This document shows positions 6,691 to 13,500 of a stretch of 13,694 nucleotides of DNA, piece by piece. The first letter of the stretch is position 1, and each line of letters opens with the position of its first letter. The notes under the pieces are model-generated. The model was not told the DNA's origin and did no database searches. It worked only from the letters and a program-made list of their open reading frames with translations. The DNA is from Candidatus Altarchaeota archaeon (GTDB lineage Archaea; Altiarchaeota; Altiarchaeia; IMC4; QMZM01), in the NCBI GenBank assembly GCA_018897475.1, contig JAHIKS010000001.1, positions 1-13,694 on the forward strand, read 5' to 3'. Made by a program: the position numbers and the translations under genes.

Positions 6691-7605
6691 CTAAGACCTG
6701 GTCAGAATCCTGACGAATTCCTCGGCGTCCTTTATCTCGGCCAGCTCGTCGGGCTTCATGATAAGGATGTCCGCGTCCTGCCTCCTGTTGCTGATGCATA
6801 CCCTATATCCTCCGATAATCTCCGAGGCCTCGGTGAGCATCTCGACCTTTATCCCTATCCTCCTGCCGTCATCGCTTACGATGCTGAGAATCCTCTTTTC
6901 GTGCGAATTCTCAAGCGACAGGATATCGAACGGGGCATTCGTCGCCTGACTGGAAAGACCGATGCTCTGGAATTCCCTCAGCACGGTCTTCTTGAGCGAG
7001 GTGAGGTTCCTCTCCAGGATTCCCCCCGATACCTGGTGAATCTCATCCTCAGCAATGCCGCCGGGAATTCTTATCTCCTCGTGAAGGAAGTCCATCAGCC
7101 TGTTTGCAATATCCAGTGAAATTCTGCCTGAGTTCTCATACCTGTGGATACTCTGCTTTGAGACGCCGAGCTCTGTCGCCAGCTCCTCCTGGGTAAGGTC
7201 CAGCCCCCTCCTAAGCCTGCCAAGCAGCTGCGAATCTATCCTCACACAATAGTTCCCCCTCACGGAGTGTATGAACGGCATCCGGTCCCTCAGGATGTCC
7301 CCGAAGGTCTCTGCGTTTATCACATGGACCTCGTACCTTGAGTATATCACCCCTGTTGAGAGCCTTGCCGACTTCATTTGCTCGCCTATGACAAGCGGTA
7401 CTGCATTGAGAAGCTCCGCAAGGTTTGCCAGCTCCATGGCATTGATTCTCGAGAATGCCTCTATATTGCCAAGAGCCTTTATCAGGAGAATTTCCCTCTT
7501 CTTTGCCAGTATGTCAAAACAGCTTCTCGTGCCGCTGCAGTCGGAGGTTCTGAAGCCCTCATCGTGTAGAATTCCCAGCAACCTTGAGACGAGTTCTGCT
7601 TTCAT
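6691..7605 (-). CDS. COG1395-type archaeal HTH transcriptional regulator
   Basis: The 304-residue product fits an archaea-specific family of predicted regulators. Residues 1-120 form an N-terminal domain with FDILAKKREILLIKALGNIEAF, recalling nuclease-like folds although no complete catalytic set is visible. A Cro/CI-type helix-turn-helix follows at about 125-177 (LTQEELATELGVSKQSIHRYENSGR), and then a C-terminal domain (about 190-304) resembling the first. Its ATG overlaps the stop of the aspartate kinase gene (ATGA at 7602-7605), so the two are translationally coupled. The target genes are unknown; control linked to amino acid supply is an inference from the coupling. A pyrimidine-rich stretch after the stop (about 6665-6688) may end the transcript. 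Confidence 0.85.
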   Translation of the reverse strand: MKAELVSRLLGILHDEGFRTSDCSGTRSCFDILAKKREILLIKALGNIEAFSRINAMELANLAELLNAVPLVIGEQMKSARLSTGVIYSRYEVHVINAETFGDILRDRMPFIHSVRGNYCVRIDSQLLGRLRRGLDLTQEELATELGVSKQSIHRYENSGRISLDIANRLMDFLHEEIRIPGGIAEDEIHQVSGGILERNLTSLKKTVLREFQSIGLSSQATNAPFDILSLENSHEKRILSIVSDDGRRIGIKVEMLTEASEIIGGYRVCISNRRQDADILIMKPDELAEIKDAEEFVRILTRS

Positions 7606-8993
7606 CCTTCTATGAATTTCTTATGCAGGGCCTTGACTACCCTGTCGCCGTCCTTCTCCTCGACTATGAACGATATGTTCACTTCGGAGGAGCCCTGCGC
7701 TATCATTATTATGTTGACGTCCTCGTCACTAACGGCCTGGAATACCCTGGCCGCAATTCCCTTCGCTCCATGCATCCCAACCCCGACTATTGTGATGATG
7801 CAAACACCCTCCATGAGGTCTATGTTCCTTACCCCGTTGCCAAGGAACCGCTCGTTCAGCCTCTCAACAGCCTTTGGAACGTCCTTTCTCTCCAGCACAA
7901 AGGACAGGTTGGATTCCGAGGAGCCGGATATCATTATTATGTTGATATTCTCGTCCCCCAGCAGAGTGAACACCTTCCCTGCAATATTCGGAGTCTCTGC
8001 CATCCCTATCCCCTTGAGATTGACGATATCCACGTTCCTGTGGACAGCGACCGCCTTTATCACGGTCTCAATCTTCTCCTGCTCCCTGACTATGAGCGTG
8101 CCTTCAGAGCCCGGATTAAAGGTATTCTTAATCCTCACCGGAATGTCCGCATCCATTGCCGGGGCTATCATCTTCGAGTGTATGACTTTGGCTCCGAAGT
8201 ACGCAAGGTCCATGGCCTCCACGTAGGAAAGCGTCTTGATGAGCCTCGCCTCGGGCACTATCTTCGGGTCGGTGCTTAGTATGCCGTCAACGTCCGTCCA
8301 TATCTGGACCTCCTTCGCACTGAGGCATCTCCCGAGAAGAGACGCAGTGTAATCTGAGCCGCCCCTGCCCATGGTGGTTGTGTTGGCATCCTTATCAGCC
8401 GCAATAAACCCTGCCACGACGGCAACGATTCCCTCCGCAACGACGGGGCCGACTCTCTCCCTGACGGAATTCTCCATCGTACTGTGCAATGGTCTTGCAC
8501 GGCCGAAATTCGAGTCCGTCACAATCCCTGCCTCATGGCCTGTCAATGCCTTCGCTTTGATTCCGGCAGCGTTCAATGCCCCGGAAACGAGCAGAATCGA
8601 GAACCTCTCGCCGAAGGACACCACGTAGTCAAGGGACTTCGGGGACAGCTCCTCCAGGTAGCCCACTCCCAGCAAAGCCACCTTCAGCTCCTCCGCGAGC
8701 TTCTCTATCTCCTCCCTGACCTCGCCGAGAACCTTCTTGTCGGCAATGACCTCCTCGGCAGTCGAAACATGCTTGTCCAGCATCTCCTTGTGAAATTTAT
8801 TGACCTCCTTCTCGACGACGCCTGAGGGAAGCTCTATGACCTTGTTAGCCGCAGCAAGAAGGCTGTTGGTCACTCCGGACATGGCCGAGACTACGACTAC
8901 CCGGTCTCCCTTCTCATTAGAGACCAATTCCACCACCCTCTTTATCTCCTTTGCAGAACCGACAGAGGTCCCGCCGAACTTCATCACTATCAT
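7602..8993 (-). CDS. lysC: Aspartate kinase with two ACT domains
   Basis: Aspartate kinase phosphorylates L-aspartate with ATP, the first step toward lysine, threonine and methionine. From the ATG at 8993 the product has 463 residues. Landmarks are KFGGTSVGS (5-13), SFGERFS (126-132), GRGGSDYTASLLG (209-221) and WTDVDGILSTDP (232-243). Two ACT domains follow (about 311-385 and 395-462), the second with QGSSEVNISF (433-442), usual for amino acid feedback control. The reading frame is open further upstream, but the family usually begins M-x-V-MKFGGTS, so 8993 (or the internal ATG at 8984) is chosen. A TATA box at 9004-9013 fits a leaderless transcript. It is coupled by ATGA to the HTH regulator gene. 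The effector amino acid cannot be read from sequence. Confidence 0.95.
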   Translation of the reverse strand: MIVMKFGGTSVGSAKEIKRVVELVSNEKGDRVVVVSAMSGVTNSLLAAANKVIELPSGVVEKEVNKFHKEMLDKHVSTAEEVIADKKVLGEVREEIEKLAEELKVALLGVGYLEELSPKSLDYVVSFGERFSILLVSGALNAAGIKAKALTGHEAGIVTDSNFGRARPLHSTMENSVRERVGPVVAEGIVAVVAGFIAADKDANTTTMGRGGSDYTASLLGRCLSAKEVQIWTDVDGILSTDPKIVPEARLIKTLSYVEAMDLAYFGAKVIHSKMIAPAMDADIPVRIKNTFNPGSEGTLIVREQEKIETVIKAVAVHRNVDIVNLKGIGMAETPNIAGKVFTLLGDENINIIMISGSSESNLSFVLERKDVPKAVERLNERFLGNGVRNIDLMEGVCIITIVGVGMHGAKGIAARVFQAVSDEDVNIIMIAQGSSEVNISFIVEEKDGDRVVKALHKKFIEG

Positions 8994-9003
8994 CGTCAAC
9001 AGG

Positions 9004-9013
9004 TTAATTATTA
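9004..9013 (-). promoter_or_regulatory. TATA box of the aspartate kinase operon
   Basis: On the minus strand this is TAATAATTAA. Its centre lies about 24-26 bases before the ATG at 8984 and 15 before the ATG at 8993. No Shine-Dalgarno sequence is seen, so a leaderless message starting near 8984 is possible. Confidence 0.5.
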
Positions 9014-9067
9014 GTGGATTACTCTTAGAAAAATGAGAAATCATGCACTTTGTGGTCGTAATCAAAC

Positions 9068-9076
9068 ATTTTTAAC
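9068..9076 (+). promoter_or_regulatory. TATA box of the MNT/HEPN pair
   Basis: ATTTTTAAC lies about 27 bases before the MNT ATG at 9101, so the message would start at or within a few bases of the start codon. This promoter diverges from that of the aspartate kinase gene. Confidence 0.55.
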
Positions 9077-9100
9077 CTCAAAACGAATATCCTTATCGAG

Positions 9101-9412
9101 ATGGACAAACGGAAGATAGCGGAGGATTTCGCATCGTCGGTCAAGAGGAAGAACCCGCAGATAAGGAAGATTATCCTCTTCGGCTCCGTGGCGAGGAAAG
9201 AGGACAGGAAGGACTCCGACATAGACCTGATGCTAATCTCAGATGGCGACCGCAGGGAGGTAAAGAAGAACGTGATGAACGACGTAGTGGAAACCCTGCT
9301 GGACAAGTCCGTATATGTCTCCGCAAAGGTCGTTTCACAGAACGAATACAACAGAATCAGAAACACTCACTTCATCTCCGAGATAGAAAAATCAGGTGTT
9401 GCCATTGGATGA
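9101..9412 (+). CDS. MNT-domain nucleotidyltransferase (probable antitoxin of a MNT/HEPN pair)
   Basis: The 103-residue product is a minimal nucleotidyltransferase. It has the diagnostic GS-x10-DxD motif: Gly28-Ser29 followed by Asp40-Ile-Asp42 (LFGSVARKEDRKDSDIDLML). The DxD carboxylates bind the metal-nucleotide. The later strand (YVSAKVVS, 72-79) shows no obvious third carboxylate, as in many of these short proteins. Known MNT partners neutralise HEPN RNases, in studied cases by adding AMP groups to them. The gene ends overlapping the possible start of the HEPN gene, the usual two-gene arrangement. Confidence 0.9.
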   Translation: MDKRKIAEDFASSVKRKNPQIRKIILFGSVARKEDRKDSDIDLMLISDGDRREVKKNVMNDVVETLLDKSVYVSAKVVSQNEYNRIRNTHFISEIEKSGVAIG

Positions 9413-9776
9413 AAAAGACATGCTGATGGAGAAGGCAAAGGAAAAGCTCGAGGTGGCAAAGGATTTACTTGAGGACAAGCATTATGCCGATGCCGTAAGC
9501 AGGGCCTACTACTCGATGTTCTTTGTGGCGAGGGCTCTCCTTTCCACGAAAGACCTGTACCCGAAAACGCACAGGGGCGTCATATCCAAGGTCGCTGAAG
9601 AATTTGTAAAAGAGAAGAAGCTAAACCAGAACGTCTTCAGAGATTTCGCAGCGACGCAGGAGGAAAGGGAAAAGGCAGATTATGGAATAATATCCGATAT
9701 TTCTAAAGAAGACGCAAAAGATGCAGTAATGGCGGCCGAGAGATTCATCGAGGCGGCCAAAGAACTTCTTGAATGA
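9396..9776 (+). CDS. HEPN-domain protein (UPF0332-like) lacking the catalytic His
   Basis: The product (up to 126 residues) is an all-helical HEPN protein of the UPF0332 type, with YADAVSRAYYSMFFVARALL (30-49) and KTHRGVI (57-63). In active relatives the motif is R-x6-H (RAYYAMFH). Here Arg36 is kept but position 43 is Phe, so the RNase active site looks broken. Three starts are possible: GTG 9396 (overlapping MNT by 17 bases), TTG 9405 (with AGGTG six bases before it; relatives often begin near DEK), or ATG 9420 (with GGATGA seven bases before it). The longest form is given. It is coupled to the MNT gene, and its stop lies five bases from the end of the RNase P RNA gene on the other strand. 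Confidence 0.88.
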   Translation: MLPLDEKDMLMEKAKEKLEVAKDLLEDKHYADAVSRAYYSMFFVARALLSTKDLYPKTHRGVISKVAEEFVKEKKLNQNVFRDFAATQEEREKADYGIISDISKEDAKDAVMAAERFIEAAKELLE

Positions 9777-9781
9777 ACAGT

Positions 9782-10105
9782 ATCAGGCAGTGGCCATAGT
9801 CCATCTTCTGTGAGCTTTTAGAGCGCCTGCGTAAGCAGACTATAGCCCTAGGGCATTCGTCTAAGCGGCACAAGGCCTTTCACCCAAAGAGCATTCGTTT
9901 CACAATCCTGATGATGTCTTCTCCCGGAGGATCATAATCAACCATCATATGGGAGACCAAAGGCCTCTCATAAATTGCGACAAAGTCGCAATTACAGGAA
10001 TCTCGTCTCTGTGATGCTCCGCTGATTCTCACCAGCTCTTAGCAAAGGGGTGGATGGAACTTCCTCACAGCTCGAAGCTGCGAAGCCCCGCGACCACTAC
10101 CTGAC
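9782..10105 (-). ncRNA. rnpB: RNase P RNA
   Basis: This 324-base stretch has no good ORF but carries the RNase P RNA core, the ribozyme that matures tRNA 5' ends. A 14-bp P1 helix (including G-U pairs) joins 10092-10105 to 9782-9795. CR-I reads GAGGAAGUUCCAUC (10053-10066) and CR-V reads ACAGAAGAUGGACU (9798-9811). Together they form helix P4, AGUUCCAUC with GAUGGACU, leaving one bulged U exactly as in known RNase P RNAs. CR-IV is UAGACGAAUGCC (about 9852-9863), and a CACAGAGACG block (about 10003-10012) fits CR-II/III. A 9-bp hairpin at 9973-9993 and a 7-bp pairing (9959-9965 with 9874-9880) fill the specificity domain. The TATA box at 10128-10137 places the RNA start at about 10106, matching the P1 edge. 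Confidence 0.92.
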
Positions 10106-10127
10106 ATAGATATACGGGTATGAAAGG

Positions 10128-10137
10128 CTTAAATAAG
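10128..10137 (-). promoter_or_regulatory. TATA box of the RNase P RNA gene
   Basis: On the minus strand this is CTTATTTAAG, centred 26 bases before the first P1 base (10105). It contains the TAA stop codon of the LOG-like gene (10129-10131), so that gene's end and this promoter share bases. Confidence 0.7.
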
Positions 10138-10599
10138 GTCCAGGGCGGCTTTTACCGCCTCTTCAGGCTTCGCCCGGTGAATTCCCTCCACGACTTGGTC
10201 TACAGACTCGGAAATTCCCCCGCTGCCCTCGACAACAACCACCGGCTTCCCGTGGTTCAGGGCCAGGGCAACCTCCGACAGGGTGCCGACCCTGCCCGAG
10301 ACGGCGATGACCGCATCAGCACATGAGACGACGATGGAATTGCGGGCATAGCCCATCCCCGTCGTTATTACAATGTCAATATAAGAATTAGCATCCTCTT
10401 TGTCCAGCCCGGGCAGGATTCCGACTGTAGTCCCTCCGGCCTCCTTCGCACCCCTGCACGCGGCCTCCATCACTCCCCCGCGGCCGCCGCAAACCAGGAC
10501 ACATCCCTCCTTCGCAATGTCTCTGCCGATTCCCTCTGCAATCTTTTCGACGCTCCCAGATAACTCGCTGTCACTGCCCACCACTGCTATCTGTCTCAT
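10129..10599 (-). CDS. LOG/TIGR00725-like Rossmann-fold protein
   Basis: The product (156 residues) has a nucleotide-binding Rossmann fold of the SLOG/'lysine decarboxylase-like' group. Landmarks are RQIAVVGS (2-9), VCGGRGGVMEAACRGA (36-51), GMGYARNSIVV (81-91) and SGRVGTLSEVALAL (101-114). In plant-hormone-type LOG enzymes, which release cytokinin-like bases from nucleoside monophosphates, the last motif is PGGxGTxxE. Here the second Gly is Arg, so that activity should not be assumed. The ATG at 10599 is preferred because GGAGGG (10605-10610) lies five bases before it; an ATG at 10602 is also in frame. It overlaps the end of the coiled-coil gene by 29 bases, so the two are probably co-transcribed. 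Confidence 0.85.
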   Translation of the reverse strand: MRQIAVVGSDSELSGSVEKIAEGIGRDIAKEGCVLVCGGRGGVMEAACRGAKEAGGTTVGILPGLDKEDANSYIDIVITTGMGYARNSIVVSCADAVIAVSGRVGTLSEVALALNHGKPVVVVEGSGGISESVDQVVEGIHRAKPEEAVKAALDLI

Positions 10600-13500
10600 C
10601 ATAGCCCTCCATGCTTGACAGCTTCTCCTCCAGGACGGACTCCAGGTTGAAGCCCTGCCTCATCATCGAGGCTATCTTATCCGACAGTGATTTCCTCTTT
10701 GCGTTGACCTCATCAAGCTTCTTTTCCATGTATTTATTTTCTTCCATGAGCTTGCCCTTCTTTTCCTGGAGCTCAGCATCGCTTTCCTCCAGCGCCCTGA
10801 CCCTCTCTTCCCTGTTCGCCCTAACCTTGCTCAATTCGCCCTCCAGCCTCTGGATGTCCGTGTTGATTTCCTTGAACTTGACGTTCATGGTTTCACTCTC
10901 CCCAACAATAATACCTATCCTGTTATCTATCCCTGCCATATCCTTCTCCAGAGCGGGGCCGTTCTTCATCATCTCCTCTATGGACTTGGACAGTTCCGCC
11001 TTCTTCTTTGTCATTATCTCCTGCCTGCTCTTGAGTCTCGCCTGCCTCTCAAGTATTTCTGTCCTCCTGTGCTTGATGGTCGTCCTCTGGGCCTGAATGC
11101 TCTTAAGCTCCTGGCTCTTTGAGACCCTTTCCCTGTCGACCTCCTTCTCCTTGACATTAAGTTCGTTGATACCGTTCCTTATCCTGGTGATTTTCTCCTT
11201 GAGGGCGGATAACTCATGCTCCATCGCCTGCAATTTACCATCTATCCCTGCCATCTCCTTCTCCAGAGCGGGGCCGTTCTTCATCATCTCCTCTACGAGC
11301 TTGGACAGTTCCGCCCTCTTCCGGGTCATTATCTCCAGAGTGCTCCTGATTATTGCCTGCTTCTCAAGGAAGCCGATTCTCTTCTTCTGAACCTCGGCTC
11401 GCTGGGCGTGAATCGTATCAAACTCGCCTTCGCTCTTATCCTTTTCCTGACCGATGGAATCCCTTCTTGAATCCAGATTCTTGATGTCCTGCACAGCAAC
11501 CCCGATTTTCTTCGCCAGGGTCGATAGTTCATGTTTCATGGCAATGGATTTGGTTTCAATGGCACGAATCTCGGTCTCCAGCCGTGATATCTCCTGGGAA
11601 ACCGTTTTCTCCTCAGCAGAGGTGCTGTTTTTCCTGACCTCGAGCCTTTGTATTTCCTCCTCCATCTCGGACTTCCGGTCGACAAGCACATTCTTTTCGC
11701 TCAGGACCGTGGTCTTCTGCTCCCGCACGCCCACAATCTCGTTCTCCTTTTGGACCTTCTCCTGCTCGATGCCCTTCTCCTTGGAATTAAGTTCCTCAAT
11801 CTGCTGCCCTATCTCCTGCAGCCTAGTGTCCAGAGTCGAAAACTCCTGATTGACGGACTGAATCCCTTCATCTACCCTCTCAAGCTCGGACTCCATAACG
11901 GAGCAGCTCTTCATAAGGTCTGTAAAACCGGCCTTTATCGTCCCTCTCTTATCCTCAAGTTCCCCAAGCTTTTTATTTATGTTCAGCCTCATGCCCGTGG
12001 CCTCATTTTTCCGCTTCAGAACCTCTTCCCCCTTCCTCCTGATTTCAGAGAGACTCTTCTCTGCCCTGGATTTCTCCCCCTCAGTGCTCTTCTCTTTGGA
12101 ACTAAGCTCCTCAATCTGCTGCCCTATCTTATGCAGCCTGGTGTCCAGAGTCGAAAACTCCTTATTAACTGAATGAATGTTGCTCTCAATCCCTTCAAGC
12201 TCGGACTCCAGCTCCGAGCGGCTCTTCATAAGCCCTGCGAATTCTTTTTTAAGGGCCTTCTTCTGGTCACCAAGCCCTGCAAGCCTTTCCCTTATCTCTG
12301 TCTCCCTGGAAAGGAATTCCTGCTTCTCCTTCTCTATACCCCCCTTACTCAGCTTAATCTCCTCAATATCGTTCTCCATCTGGACCCTCTCCTGCTCGAT
12401 GCCCTCTTCCCTTGCATCAAGCTCCTCGACCTGCTGCTCAAGGCCCCTTATATTATCCTCCAGCGGATGCAGTTCATCTTCATTCGCCTTTAATTTCTTC
12501 TCTATCTTTTCAAGAGCCCCCACAAAGACCTGTTCCTTGGCGATTATCGCTTTCTTTTCGGCTTCTTCTTCCAGTGCTGACTCTTCCCCCCCAACCCCCT
12601 TAATCTTCTCATTCAACCCGGTTTTCTTGACTTCAAGCTCCTGTATATCCTCCTCTATCTCAGACTTCCTCCCTAGAAGGGCGTCCCTCTCGCTCAGGAC
12701 CGTGGTCTTCTGCTCCCGCACGCCCACAATCTCGTTCTCCTTCTGGGCCTTCTCCTGCTCGATGCCCTTCTCCTTTACCTCAAGCTCCTCGACCTGCTGC
12801 CCTATCTCCTGCAGCCTAGTGCCAAGTGTCGAGAATTCCTGGTTAATCGACCGGATGTTGCCGTCAGCATTCTTGAGTTCCAACTCCAGGACAGAGCGCT
12901 TCTTCTTAAGCTCGGCAAAACTGGCTTTGATGTCCTTTCTCTTATCTGCGAGTACCCCAAGCCTTTTCTTTATGCCCTGCATCAGGGCTATGGCCTCCTC
13001 TCTCTTACTTACAATCTCCGCCTTTCTCTGCTTAATCTCAGAGAGTTCCTTTTCCCTGCGAACCCTCTCCCTGTTGATGCTCTCCCCCTTGGTATCAAGC
13101 ATGTCAATCTGCTGTCCGAGTTCCCCTATCTCTTCGTTCAGGGACGAGAATTCCTGATTCAGTAACCTAATCTCTTCATCGACGCCGTTTAGCTCGGACT
13201 CTATATTGGAAATCTCTTCCGATACGGTCTTGTTTCTCATGAGCAGGCCCTTTTTGTTGGCCCCGAGCTCCTGCACGTCCTCCTTTATCTTCGACTTCCG
13301 TTCCTGAAGGGCGCTCCTCTTGCTCAGGACCTTGGCCTTATCCTCCCTCACGCCCGCAATCTCATTCTCCCTTCGGGCCTTCTCCTGCTCAATGCCCTTC
13401 TCCCTTGTCTCAAGCCCCCGCATTTTTTCATCTACTTCCTCAACCCCTTTCTCCAGCGATGAGACCTTATCCTGAATGCTCTTCAACTCCTTTTCGATTT

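Noticed and set aside
8994..9065. Longer N-terminus for aspartate kinase starting at 9065
   Set aside because: The extra 24 residues have no family counterpart, overlap the TATA box, and relatives begin at MxVMKFGGTS.
10611..13157. Several long plus-strand open frames opposite the coiled-coil gene
   Set aside because: They are Ser/Leu/Phe-rich shadows of Glu/Lys-rich codons on the other strand and share their breaks with the repeat pattern.
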